Shown here in pieces: positions 43,738 through 52,552 of a DNA stretch of 64,000 bases. The first letter of the stretch is position 1. Every line of letters begins with the position of its first letter. The position numbers were made by a program, and so were the translations under genes. A model generated the notes under the pieces. That model had not been told where the DNA came from and made no database searches. It saw only the letters and a program-made list of their open reading frames with translations. The DNA is taken from contig NZ_CP094469.1 of NCBI RefSeq assembly GCF_023347295.1, positions 558,001-622,000 on the forward strand, written 5' to 3'. This DNA is from Faecalibacterium sp. I3-3-33 (GTDB lineage Bacteria; Bacillota; Clostridia; Oscillospirales; Ruminococcaceae).

Positions 43738-44343
43738 ATGGCAAAATTGTATTTCCGCTACGGTGCCATGAACAGCGGCAAGAGCACGGCGCTGATGCAG
43801 GTGGCACACAACTACGAAGAGCAGGGCATGAAGGTGCTCATTTTAAAGCCGCAGGTGGATACCAAGGGCGGCGGGGAGCTGGTGAGCCGTCTGGGCGTGC
43901 GCCGCAAAGCAGACCTGCTGATCCCGCCGGAGCTGGACGTGTTTGCAGCTGTGAAGGCGGCAAACGATGCCGCCGGGCCGCTGGCCTGTGTGCTGTGCGA
44001 CGAGAGCCAGTTCTTCACCCCGGAGCAGGCCGAGCAGCTGTTCATGGTCACGGTAGATCTGAACATCCCGGTGATCTGCTACGGTCTGCGGGCAGATTTT
44101 TCCCTCAAGGGATTCCCGGGCTCTACCCGTCTGCTGGAGCTGGCGCACACCATCGAGGAGATGAAGACGATATGCACCTGCGGGCGCAAGGCCATCTGCA
44201 ACTGCCGCAAGGTGAACGGGCAGTTCGTCTTTGAGGGCGAGCAGGTAGCCATCGACCTTGAAAACGATGTGCAGTACGTCAGCATGTGCCCCCAGTGCTA
44301 CTTCAAAGCGCGGCGGGCGTTCTACGCTGCAAAGGAAAACTGA
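43738..44343 (+). CDS. tdk: Thymidine kinase
   Basis: 201 residues, type II Tdk. Walker A GAMNSGKSTALM near residue 8, Walker B VLCDESQFF near 84, and a four-Cys zinc site made by CTCGRKAICNC... and CPQCYF. The lasso loop has the TRLLELAHTIEEMKTIC segment. Phosphorylates thymidine for salvage; relevant with deoC at 61 kb. It follows rex with a 4-base gap. Confidence 0.95.
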   Translation: MAKLYFRYGAMNSGKSTALMQVAHNYEEQGMKVLILKPQVDTKGGGELVSRLGVRRKADLLIPPELDVFAAVKAANDAAGPLACVLCDESQFFTPEQAEQLFMVTVDLNIPVICYGLRADFSLKGFPGSTRLLELAHTIEEMKTICTCGRKAICNCRKVNGQFVFEGEQVAIDLENDVQYVSMCPQCYFKARRAFYAAKEN

Positions 44344-44364
44344 GATACTTTTATATTATATACA

Positions 44365-44399
44365 AGCCGCTGCACCGTGCCGGGTGCAGCGGCTTTTTT
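44365..44399 (+). terminator. Terminator of rex-tdk
   Basis: AGCCGCTGCACC / GGTGCAGCGGCT stem with TTTTTT tail. Confidence 0.9.
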
Positions 44400-44409
44400 G
44401 CGTGGAATG

Positions 44410-44559
44410 AACCCTCTCAGGCGCTCCCGCGCCAGCTCTCCCGAAGGGAGAGCCAAGCCGTAAGGTTTATCGCTAAAGTATTAGGTATACCGAGGAAGCT
44501 TCCGGCAGTGCTCTTGGCTCTCCCTTTGGGAGAGCTGTTACCGCAGGTGACTGAGAGGG
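44410..44559. mobile_element. Short inverted-repeat element (MITE-like), copy 1
   Basis: Begins AACCCTCTCAG and ends CTGAGAGGG, with inner arms CAGCTCTCCCGAAGGGAGAG and GGCTCTCCCTTTGGGAGAGC. It carries no open frame. A further CCCTTGGGGAAGGTG fragment runs on to about 44615. Copy 2 is at 60708-60842. Confidence 0.7.
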
Positions 44560-44619
44560 CGAGGACGCTGCCCTTGGGGAAGGTGACTGCGAACGCAGTG
44601 AGCAGACGGAAGGGGTACC

Positions 44620-45026
44620 CCCCATAGGCTGTATACAGACTGATATATCAATTTGTTGCATTTAGAGGGACTGATATATCAACTGGGCGAAATACGCACG
44701 TTTTTTGCACTATTGATATATCAGTTGCGGCGGGACATTTGTCTGCTGAAGGGGAGAACGGGCTAAAGAAGATGGGTATGGGTGGCAGCTGCAAAGCGTG
44801 AAATTTTACAGGCAGAACGGCAAATGTAACAGGAATTATTGAAATTTTTGCCGTTATGCCCCTGTTGCATCCCAGATTTTTATGCAAGTCATTGAAGTAT
44901 ACAAGTTGCACAGTTTTTCAGCGCAAGTTTATTCATTTCGGCAAGGACGTCGAATCTGTTCTGAAAACAAGGGCAATATTTGTACGTTTTTATCCTGTAT
45001 CACTGTAAATTGCATCTTTCTTTTTC
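44620..45026. promoter_or_regulatory. Long upstream region of the pectin locus with three TGATATATCA sites
   Basis: No gene is visible in this stretch. ACTGATATATCAA occurs at 44639-44651 and 44670-44682 (31 bases apart, about three helical turns) and in reverse at 44713-44725; each is built on the palindrome TGATATATCA. A CTGTATACAG palindrome lies at 44629-44638. The sites look like operators for a dimeric regulator but are 300-400 bases from the next promoter. Confidence 0.5.
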
Positions 45027-45057
45027 TTGTGGCTTTTGTTATCATAATTGTATACAA
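45027..45057 (+). promoter_or_regulatory. Probable promoter/operator of the pectin ABC operon
   Basis: TTGTGG (45027-45032), 18-base spacer, TATACA (45051-45056). The perfect palindrome TTGTATACAA (45048-45057) overlaps the -10 box and may be a repressor site. Confidence 0.5.
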
Positions 45058-45113
45058 GGGGGCATGTGCAGACCCCCTGCATGAAGATGTTTTCTATTAG
45101 GAGGAGAACAAAA

Positions 45114-46505
45114 ATGAGCAAGGCAATTTCTCGTCGTAACTTCCTGATGGCTACCGGCGCTGTCGGTGCTGCAGGTCTGCTGGCTGCCTGCGGCAGCAAG
45201 CCCGCTGCTTCTTCCACCGCTTCTTCCGCTGCTTCTCAGGCTCCCGCTGCTTCCGCAGATGAGAGTCTGGCTCTGTCTGACGGTCCCGTCAACCTGAGCA
45301 TCAGCTGGTGGGGCGGCGACAGCCGTCACGCTGCTTACCAGAGCGCTCTGGAGGCTTTCCACACCGAATACTCCAACATCACCGTGGAGCCCACCTTCGC
45401 CGCATGGTCCGGCTGGGAAGAGAAGATGGCTGCTGCCTTCATCGCAGGCAACGCGCAGGATGTGTGCCAGGTGAACTGGAACTGGCTGTACAACTACTCT
45501 GCCGACGGCAGCAAGTTCGTGGATCTGAACACTGCTTCCAAGTTCATCGACCTGACCCAGTGGGATGCCGCTGCTATGGACGCTTGCTATGTGGCCAACA
45601 GCCAGCAGTGCGTGCCCGTCTCCATGACCGGCCGTATCTTCTACTGGAACATGACCACCTTTAATAAGGCTGGCATCACCGAGGTTCCCAAGTCTCTGGA
45701 CGATCTGATGGCTGCCGGTAAGGCTTTCCAGGAGAAGCTGGGCGACGATTACTACCCCATGCACCTGGGCGCATACGACCGTATGATCCTGATGGTGTTC
45801 TACCTCGAGTCCAAGTACGGCAAGGACTGGGCAGATCCCGTTACCTCCACCCTGAACTACACCGAGGAGGAGATCGCTGAGGGTCTGGCCTTCATCAAGA
45901 GCCTGGTGGACAACCACGTCATGATGAACCTGAAGACCTACTACTCCGCAAACTCCGATACCGCTACCCACCAGTCTAACGAGTGGATCACCGGTAAGAT
46001 CGCAGGCATCTTCGAGTGGGATTCCGCTGCTACCAAGTACGCTTCCGCTCTGGACGACAGCAACAAGGACGGCTTCACCGTGGGCGAGGAGATCAAGTTC
46101 GGCGACAACAACGGCGGCTTCTCCAAGGTGTCCATGGGTCTGGCTATCACCAAGACCTGCAAGAACGTTGCCGAGGCTGCTACCCTGATCAACTTCCTGC
46201 TGAACGAGGAGAAGGGCGCTTCCATCATGGGCTCCGAGTGCGGCATCCCCGCTTCCAAGGCTGGCCTGAAGTTCGCTCAGGACGCCGGCGCTGTCAAGAG
46301 CCTGGTTGCTGACGCAAATGCCAAGGTCATGGCCTTCACCACCAACAAGCTGGATCCCCTGTTCGAGAACAACGACCTGAAGGCTTCCGGCACCGGCATC
46401 TATCAGGAAGTGTTCGATAACATCGACTACGGCGATCAGACCCCCGAGGAGGCTGTTGAGACTCTGCTGGACGGCATGGAGTCTGTTGGCTACACCGTCG
46501 GCTAA
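45114..46505 (+). CDS. Sugar ABC transporter substrate-binding lipoprotein
   Basis: 463 residues from the ATG at 45114 (GGAGGAGAACAAAA upstream). N-terminus MSKAISRRNFLMATGAVG has a twin-arginine-like pair and ends in lipobox LLAACGS, so it is a lipid-anchored family 1 binding protein; a Ser/Ala linker follows. The rest is the two-lobed carbohydrate-binding fold with WWGGDSRHAAYQSALEAF near residue 65. It is the first gene of a locus with GH28 and GH105, so the ligand is probably a pectic oligosaccharide. Codons are highly optimised. Confidence 0.9.
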   Translation: MSKAISRRNFLMATGAVGAAGLLAACGSKPAASSTASSAASQAPAASADESLALSDGPVNLSISWWGGDSRHAAYQSALEAFHTEYSNITVEPTFAAWSGWEEKMAAAFIAGNAQDVCQVNWNWLYNYSADGSKFVDLNTASKFIDLTQWDAAAMDACYVANSQQCVPVSMTGRIFYWNMTTFNKAGITEVPKSLDDLMAAGKAFQEKLGDDYYPMHLGAYDRMILMVFYLESKYGKDWADPVTSTLNYTEEEIAEGLAFIKSLVDNHVMMNLKTYYSANSDTATHQSNEWITGKIAGIFEWDSAATKYASALDDSNKDGFTVGEEIKFGDNNGGFSKVSMGLAITKTCKNVAEAATLINFLLNEEKGASIMGSECGIPASKAGLKFAQDAGAVKSLVADANAKVMAFTTNKLDPLFENNDLKASGTGIYQEVFDNIDYGDQTPEEAVETLLDGMESVGYTVG

Positions 46506-46560
46506 GTTTATCCCTCTCTGACAGCGGTCAGAACCGGATATTCCGTATCTGAAACACAAT

Positions 46561-46601
46561 AAGGGTATCTGCCGCCCGTACGGCAGATACCCTTGTTTTT
46601 T
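46561..46601 (+). terminator. Intercistronic terminator between binding protein and permeases
   Basis: AAGGGTATCTGCCG / CGGCAGATACCCTT stem with TTTTTT. It would let the binding protein be made in excess of the permeases. Confidence 0.85.
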
Positions 46602-46692
46602 CAGAGAAAGGTTATCAAACCTTGAATGAATTGTTGCCGGTCTGTGACCTGCTGCACTGTCTGCTTCAAATCCTGTAAAAGGAGGACTTCGG

Positions 46693-47622
46693 ATGAAAAA
46701 AAGTAATGCGCCCGCAGGCGCACGAACTCCGTTCCAGAAATGGGTCGATAAGTATCAGGGTCTGTTTTATCTGATCCCCTGGATCATCGGCTTTCTCGTC
46801 TTTAAGGCGTTCCCCTTCGGTCAGTCGCTGTACTACAGCTTTACCGATATGAACTTCTTCAAGGACGGCACCAGCTTTGTTGGTCTGGCCAACTACATTA
46901 CCGCATTCCACACCAGAAAGATCACCAAGGCGCTGATCATCACCTTCAAGTACGCCTTTATCACCGTGCCCCTGAAGCTGATCTTCGCACTGTTCATTGC
47001 CTACATCCTGAACTTTAAGATCGCCTGCGTCAACCTGTTCCGTACCGTGTACTACATCCCCTCCATTCTGGGCGGCTCTGTGGCGATCGCCGTGCTGTGG
47101 AAGGCTGTGTTCAGCGTGGACGGTCTGCTGAACACTGTGCTGCGCGCTGTTACCTTTGGTGCAGTGCAGGGCCCCGAGTGGCTGTCTGACCCCAACTACG
47201 CACTGTGGATCATCTGCTTTTTGCGTATATGGCAGTTCGGTTCCGCCATGGTGCTGTTCCTTGCTGCACTGAAGGGCGTGCCCGCAGACCTGTACGAGGC
47301 GGCTACCATCGACGGCGCCGGTAAGTGGCGTCAGTTCTTCTCCATCACCGTGCCGATGATCACCCCCATCATCTTCTACAACCTGGTCACGCAGATCTGC
47401 CAGGCTTTCCAGGAGTTCAACGGCCCCTACATCATCACCAACGGTGGTCCCCGTGGTTCCACTACCCTGATCTCCCTGCTGGTTTACAACTACGCATTCA
47501 AGTCCTACGACATGGGCATGGCTTCTGCTCTGGCATGGATCATGTTCATCATCGTCTGCATCCTGACGATCATTGCGTTCACCAGCCAGAAGAAGTGGGT
47601 CTACTACTCGGATGAAAGGTAA
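46693..47622 (+). CDS. Sugar ABC transporter permease (MalF/UgpA type)
   Basis: 309 residues, six membrane helices. The EAA loop that docks the ATPase is PADLYEAATIDGAGKWRQFF near residue 197. AAAAGGAGGACTTCGG precedes the ATG. It pairs with the next permease as a heterodimer. No ATPase gene is in this operon. Confidence 0.9.
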   Translation: MKKSNAPAGARTPFQKWVDKYQGLFYLIPWIIGFLVFKAFPFGQSLYYSFTDMNFFKDGTSFVGLANYITAFHTRKITKALIITFKYAFITVPLKLIFALFIAYILNFKIACVNLFRTVYYIPSILGGSVAIAVLWKAVFSVDGLLNTVLRAVTFGAVQGPEWLSDPNYALWIICFLRIWQFGSAMVLFLAALKGVPADLYEAATIDGAGKWRQFFSITVPMITPIIFYNLVTQICQAFQEFNGPYIITNGGPRGSTTLISLLVYNYAFKSYDMGMASALAWIMFIIVCILTIIAFTSQKKWVYYSDER

Positions 47623-47632
47623 GGTGACCAAT

Positions 47633-48490
47633 ATGGGAATGAAAGCATCGAATAAGATCGCAACCTTCTTTAAGTACTTCGTGCTGATCCTGGTTGGTGT
47701 CATCATGATCTATCCTCTGCTGTGGATGATCAGCGCTACCTTCAAGGACAACAGCGAGATCTTTGCAGGCATCAGCCTGTGGATCAAAAAGCCTACGCTG
47801 GATGGCTACCGCAACGCCCTGAACAACTTCGGCGGCTCCATCAACATCCTGCAGGCCATGCTCAACACTTACAGCTACGTCATCCCCAAGGTGATCTGCA
47901 CTGTGGTGTCTGCCTGCATCGCCGCTTACGGCTTTGGCCGTTTCGACTTCCCCGGCCGCAAGCTGCTGTTCAACATCATGCTGGCCACCCTGTTCCTGCC
48001 GCAGGTCGTGCTGAACGTGCCGCAGTACCTGCTGTACAACAAGTTCGGCTGGGTGGACAGCCCCTTCTATCTGGCCATCTGGGTGCACTGCGCATTTGCT
48101 ACCGAGACCTACTTCGTGTATCAGCTGGTGCAGTTCATGCGCAACGTCCCGCGTGATCTGGACGAGGCTGCCGCCATTGACGGCTGCTCCTCCTTCCAGA
48201 CCCTGTACAAGGTCATCGTGCCCATGCTGGGACCCGCTCTGGTGTCCTGCGCACTGTTCCAGTTCATGTGGAGCTGCAACGACTTTATGGGCCCGCTGCT
48301 TTACGTCAGCACCCCCGGCAAGTACCCCATGTCCCTGTTCGTCAAGCTGTCTATGGACGGTGATACCGGCTTTGCATGGAACAAGATCCTTGCACTGTCC
48401 CTCATCTCCATCCTGCCGCAGCTGATCGTATTCTTCTGTGCACAGGATCAGTTCGTTGAAGGTATCTCCGCAGGTGCCGTCAAGGGCTAA
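47633..48490 (+). CDS. Sugar ABC transporter permease (MalG/UgpE type)
   Basis: 285 residues from the ATG at 47633, 11 bases after the first permease. Six membrane helices. The EAA loop is VPRDLDEAAAIDGCSSFQTL near residue 173. Forms the second half of the channel. The operon ends here with a terminator; the ATPase is expected from elsewhere, and msmK at 2.2 kb is a candidate. Confidence 0.9.
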   Translation: MGMKASNKIATFFKYFVLILVGVIMIYPLLWMISATFKDNSEIFAGISLWIKKPTLDGYRNALNNFGGSINILQAMLNTYSYVIPKVICTVVSACIAAYGFGRFDFPGRKLLFNIMLATLFLPQVVLNVPQYLLYNKFGWVDSPFYLAIWVHCAFATETYFVYQLVQFMRNVPRDLDEAAAIDGCSSFQTLYKVIVPMLGPALVSCALFQFMWSCNDFMGPLLYVSTPGKYPMSLFVKLSMDGDTGFAWNKILALSLISILPQLIVFFCAQDQFVEGISAGAVKG

Positions 48491-48518
48491 TGCGCCATAA
48501 GAACATCTGACCAAGACC

Positions 48519-48564
48519 AACACCCCCTGTGCTGCTCCCAACGGATGGCACAGGGGGTGTTTTG
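48519..48564 (+). terminator. Terminator after the ABC permeases
   Basis: AACACCCCCTGTGC / GCACAGGGGGTGTT stem with TTTTGG tail. Confidence 0.85.
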
Positions 48565-48576
48565 GTAGGCGGGAGA

Positions 48577-48760
48577 AATGATAATTCCGCTGCGCGGAAC
48601 ATGATGAGCCCTGCGGGCAATGATGTCTGCCTACGGCAGATGATGTGTGCCTTACGGCACATTGCCGCAAAGCGGCACATCATGTTCCCGCAGGGAACGC
48701 ATCATTGCGCAGCACATCATTGCGTAGCACATCATATTCGCCGCAGGCGAATACATCATT
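48577..48760. repeat. Block of small hairpins joined by ATGATG then CATCAT linkers
   Basis: At least seven short perfect hairpins: TTCCGC/GCGGAA (48584), GCCC/GGGC (48608), TCTGCC/GGCAGA (48626), TGTGCC/GGCACA (48646), GCCGC/GCGGC (48664), GTTCCC/GGGAAC (48684) and ATTCGCC/GGCGAAT (48735). Linkers read ATGATG in the left half and CATCAT in the right half, so the block is symmetric about 48665. No open frame is present. It ends a few bases before the AraC gene stop. Confidence 0.75.
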
Positions 48761-49574
48761 CCCTATTTTTCTTGCGGTACTGCAGGGGGCTGATGTCCAT
48801 CACCTCGCGGAACACGCGGCGGAAGTGGGCGGCGCTGGCAAAGCCGGTCTGCTCGGCAATCGCGCTGATGGAAAGCTCGGTGGTCTCCAGCAGTTTCTGC
48901 GCGGCCTCGATGCGGCGGTTGTTCAGGTAGTCCACGATGGACTGCCCGGTCACCCGCCGGAACAGGCGGCTGAGATAGTAGGGGGAAAGGTAGAACCGCG
49001 CCGCTACCTCGGTAAGAGAGAACTTTTGCCGGTAGTTGGCGGCAAGGTAGGCACACACCTGCTCAATGGTCTCGTTGCGGGGGCGCGCTGCGGCGCTGCT
49101 CTCGGCAAGGCACTCCTGCTCTACATAGTGCAGGATGAGCAGCAGGTACAGTCCGCCGGGGTAGTCCTGCTCCGGCATGGCAGAGCACATCATCTCCAGC
49201 AGGGTGCGCAGGCGGCGGGTCCATAGCACCGGGCCGTACAGCACCGTTGCCTCCCCGGGCACGAACAGCCGGACAAAATCCCGCTGGGCGGCGCTGCGCA
49301 GCTCGTGCAGGGCGCTGAGCGGAAAGCGGCAGCCCACCAGCTCCGGTACGGCTGCCCCGGCGGCGGAGAGCACCGCGTCCCCCGCACCCAGCAGCAGCGC
49401 GCTGCCGGGGTTTACCAGCAGGCTGGTTTCCCCCATTTGCAGGGTGCAGCTGCCCTCGCTTACCAGCAGAAAAGTGCACGTCTCCTCGTCTGCCGTCAGC
49501 TCCAGCTTGCTGCCGGTCAGCCGCACGGTGTCTGCCTTTACCTTTGCATGGATCTTTTCCCGTTCCGCTTTCAT
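48756..49574 (-). CDS. AraC family regulator of the pectin locus
   Basis: 272 residues from the ATG at 49574 (GAAAGGATGCGCAAA upstream); the Met three codons earlier is too close to that site. An N-terminal cupin-like domain and a C-terminal AraC domain (FSLTEVAARFYLSPYYLSRL, then ISAIAEQTGFASAAHFRRVF). It lies between the importer and the GH28-GH105 genes and is divergent from GH28 over a 112-base gap, so control of pectin degradation is likely. Confidence 0.88.
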   Translation of the reverse strand: MKAEREKIHAKVKADTVRLTGSKLELTADEETCTFLLVSEGSCTLQMGETSLLVNPGSALLLGAGDAVLSAAGAAVPELVGCRFPLSALHELRSAAQRDFVRLFVPGEATVLYGPVLWTRRLRTLLEMMCSAMPEQDYPGGLYLLLILHYVEQECLAESSAAARPRNETIEQVCAYLAANYRQKFSLTEVAARFYLSPYYLSRLFRRVTGQSIVDYLNNRRIEAAQKLLETTELSISAIAEQTGFASAAHFRRVFREVMDISPLQYRKKNRE

Positions 49575-49685
49575 TTTGCGCATCCTTTCCGAAAACGACC
49601 CTCCCGGTAGCCGGGAGAGCGCTTTTCCTCATGATACCACGTCTGCCCCGTGGGGGCAAGACGAACTCACAGGAGGTTATTTCGC

Positions 49686-51242
49686 ATGAATCTGACCCTG
49701 ATCCGTTCCATGACCCGCAGCGCCGTTTTCGAGCTGGAAAACGAGCTGTGCTACCGTCCGGCACACCCCTTTACGGTTGCCCTGAATGGCAAAACAGTAT
49801 ACGAGGCCTGCAACACCAATGTGTTCTCCCTGTTCTCCCTGCTGCCCGGCACTACCTATACGGTGGAGGTGCAGGCTGAGGGCGAGACCCTGAAGCTGGA
49901 TTTCACCACCGAGGCGGAGACCTTCTTTGTGGATGCTGCCCGCTACGGTCTGGTGGCTGACGGCGAGACCGACAACACCGTGCGGCTGCAGGCGGCGCTG
50001 TCCACCTGCCCCAAGGGCGGCACAGTGTATGTGCCCGCCGGCCGTTACCGCACCGCCAGCCTGTTCATGAAGAGCAACACCACCCTGTATCTGGAAAAGG
50101 GCGCTGTGCTGCTGGGCGACAACGACCGCACCCATTACCCCATCCTGCCCGGCGTACTGCCCAGCGAGAACGAGGTGGACGAGTACTACCTGACCGGCTG
50201 GGAGGGCAACCCGCTGGACAGTTTTGCGGGTCTGTTGAACATCACGCAGGTGCATGACGTGGTGGTGACCGGCGAGGGTACACTGGACTGCGATGCCGAG
50301 AACGGCGACTGGTGGGTGAACCCCAAGGTCAAGCGCATCGCATGGCGTCCCCGCGCCGTGGCTGCGGTGGACAGCGAGAACGTCTGCCTGCACGGCATCA
50401 CGGTGCAGAACAGCTATTCGTGGACCATCCACCCCATCTTTGTCAAGCACCTCGACCTGCTCAACTTCAACATCAACAACCCCTACAACGCCCCTAACAC
50501 GGACGGCATCGACCCCGAGAGCTGCGAGTACATTCGCATCATCGGCATGAACATCCATGTGGGCGACGACTGCATCGCCATGAAGGCCAGCAAGGTCTTT
50601 CTGGGCATGAAGCTGAAGCGCAGCTGCGAGCACACCGTCATCCGCAATTGCCTGCTGGACAAGGGCCACGGCGGCATCGTCATCGGCAGCGAGATGAGCG
50701 GCGGCGTCAAGGACATGGTGGTGACCCAGTGCCTGATGGACCACACCGACCGCGGTCTGCGCGTCAAGACCCGCCGGGGCCGCGGCAACACCGCCGTTAT
50801 TGACGGGCTGGTGTTCCGCAACGTGGAGATGCGGGGCGTCAAAGCGCCCTTTGTCATCAATATGTTCTACTTCTGCGACCCGGACGGCCACGGCCCCTAT
50901 GTGCAGTGCCGCGAGCCGATGCCGGTGGACGAGTACACCCCCAAGCTGGGTAGCCTGACCATGGAGAACATCGTGGCCACCGATGCCCAGTTCGCGGGCT
51001 GCTACTTCGACGGTCTGCCGGAGCAGCCCATCGAGCGGGTGACCATGCGGGATGTGAGCATCACCTTTGACCCCAACGCCAAGGAGGGACAGGCTGCCAT
51101 GGCCGATAACCGTCCGCTGGTGAAAAAGCTGGCCATCTATGCCGAGAACGTCAAGGAGATCGACCTGCACAACGTGAAGATCGAGGGCTACGAGGGCGAG
51201 CGGCTGCACTTTGCCAACGTAGGACATTTTGAGGAGGACTGA
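49686..51242 (+). CDS. Glycoside hydrolase family 28 (polygalacturonase-type)
   Basis: 518 residues from the ATG at 49686, after AGGAGGTTATTTCGC. No signal peptide, so it acts in the cytoplasm on imported oligomers. The four GH28 motifs are present: NTDGIDPESCEY, GDDCIAMKA, GHGGIVIGSEMSGG and RGLRVKTRRGRG, giving the catalytic Asp residues of the beta-helix. A short N-terminal Fn3-like domain (about 1-80) precedes the helix. It hydrolyses galacturonan or rhamnogalacturonan ends. The GH105 gene follows 3 bases after its stop. Confidence 0.93.
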   Translation: MNLTLIRSMTRSAVFELENELCYRPAHPFTVALNGKTVYEACNTNVFSLFSLLPGTTYTVEVQAEGETLKLDFTTEAETFFVDAARYGLVADGETDNTVRLQAALSTCPKGGTVYVPAGRYRTASLFMKSNTTLYLEKGAVLLGDNDRTHYPILPGVLPSENEVDEYYLTGWEGNPLDSFAGLLNITQVHDVVVTGEGTLDCDAENGDWWVNPKVKRIAWRPRAVAAVDSENVCLHGITVQNSYSWTIHPIFVKHLDLLNFNINNPYNAPNTDGIDPESCEYIRIIGMNIHVGDDCIAMKASKVFLGMKLKRSCEHTVIRNCLLDKGHGGIVIGSEMSGGVKDMVVTQCLMDHTDRGLRVKTRRGRGNTAVIDGLVFRNVEMRGVKAPFVINMFYFCDPDGHGPYVQCREPMPVDEYTPKLGSLTMENIVATDAQFAGCYFDGLPEQPIERVTMRDVSITFDPNAKEGQAAMADNRPLVKKLAIYAENVKEIDLHNVKIEGYEGERLHFANVGHFEED

Positions 51243-51245
51243 CCC

Positions 51246-52391
51246 ATGACCCATGAAGAGATCCTGTCCATGCTGGGCGACTATGTGGACTACCTGATCG
51301 CAAATTCCAGCGCAGAAGCCCCGATGTGGAACATCGAGAAGGTGCGCAGCGGCAAGCCCAACAAGTGGAACTACATCGACGGCTGCATGATCACCGCCTG
51401 CCTGAGCCTGTACAAGACCACCGGCGACGAGAAGTATCTGGAATTCTCCAAGGAGTTCATCGACTACTTTGTGCAGCCGGACGGCTCCATCAAGACCTAC
51501 GACCCCAAGGAGTATAATCTGGACAACGTGAATCAGGGCAAGAACCTGTTCATTCTGTATGATATCTACGGGGACGAGAAGTACCGCAAGGCTATCGACA
51601 CCATCCGCAGCCAGCTGCTCACCCAGCCCCGCACCAAGGAGGGCAACTTCTGGCACAAGGACATCTATCCGTGGCAGGTGTGGCTGGACGGCACCTATAT
51701 GGCACAGCCCTTCTACATGGAGTACGAGACCCGCTTCAACAAGATGCAGGGCTGCATCGACAGCTACAAGCAGTTCATGAACATCAAAAAGCACATGCGG
51801 GACGAAAAGACCGGCCTGTACTACCACGGCTACGACGAGAGCCGCCAGATGTACTGGGCAGACCCTGAGACCGGCTGCAGCCCCAACTTCTGGCTGCGCG
51901 CCATGGGCTGGTTCCTTGTGGCGATGGTGGACGTGCTGGAGCGCATGGACGAGCAGCTGTACAACGAGTACCGCGGCATCATGGCCATGCTCAAGCAGAC
52001 TGTGGAGGATATGCACAAGTTCCAGGACGAGCAGACCGGAATGTTCTGGCAGGTCATCGACCACCCGGAGGCCGAGGGCAACTATCTGGAGACCAGCGGC
52101 ACCGCCCTGTTTGCCTACGCGGTGCTCAAGGGCGTGCGTCTGGGCTATCTGCCCAAACGCATGGCTGCATGGGCGGAGAAGGCTTTCTACGGCACCTGCG
52201 ACCGGTATCTGTCCAAGAACCCGGACGGCAGCTTGCAGCTGGACGGCATCTGCCTTGTGGCGGGTTTGGGCGGCAAGGATCACCGTGACGGCTCTCTGGC
52301 CTACTACTTCAGCGAGCCGGTGGTCTGCAACGACGCCAAGGGCGTAGGCCCGCTGGTGCTGGCCTATACCGAAATGATCGCACGCAAGTAA
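51246..52391 (+). CDS. Glycoside hydrolase family 105 (unsaturated rhamnogalacturonyl hydrolase, YteR-like)
   Basis: 381 residues, normal GH105 length. The (alpha/alpha)6 barrel has DGCMITACLSLYKTTGD near residue 40, the catalytic Asp in WLDGTYMAQPFYMEYETRF near residue 143 and FWLRAMGWFLVAMVDVL near residue 215. It removes the unsaturated uronic acid left by pectate or rhamnogalacturonan lyases. Cytoplasmic, translated right after GH28. Confidence 0.92.
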   Translation: MTHEEILSMLGDYVDYLIANSSAEAPMWNIEKVRSGKPNKWNYIDGCMITACLSLYKTTGDEKYLEFSKEFIDYFVQPDGSIKTYDPKEYNLDNVNQGKNLFILYDIYGDEKYRKAIDTIRSQLLTQPRTKEGNFWHKDIYPWQVWLDGTYMAQPFYMEYETRFNKMQGCIDSYKQFMNIKKHMRDEKTGLYYHGYDESRQMYWADPETGCSPNFWLRAMGWFLVAMVDVLERMDEQLYNEYRGIMAMLKQTVEDMHKFQDEQTGMFWQVIDHPEAEGNYLETSGTALFAYAVLKGVRLGYLPKRMAAWAEKAFYGTCDRYLSKNPDGSLQLDGICLVAGLGGKDHRDGSLAYYFSEPVVCNDAKGVGPLVLAYTEMIARK

Positions 52392-52412
52392 CCAAAAAAC
52401 AGGGTACAGCAG

Positions 52413-52450
52413 GGCTGAGCAGCTGCAAAAAAGCGCCTGCTCAGCCTTTT
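52413..52450 (+). terminator. Terminator after GH28-GH105
   Basis: GGCTGAGCAG / CTGCTCAGCC stem with TTTTTG tail. Confidence 0.85.
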
Positions 52451-52552
52451 TGCGTGTCTTTTTTGTCCCCTTGCATAAACCGCCCGCCGCTGTCCCACAC
52501 TAAGCCCAGAAGATGATCCCGTATACAAAACGGACAGATGGGAGTAACAAGC

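Noticed and set aside
45114..45180. Tat export of the sugar-binding lipoprotein
   Set aside because: An RR pair is present but the following residues and the lipobox fit an ordinary Sec lipoprotein equally well, so Tat dependence is not claimed.
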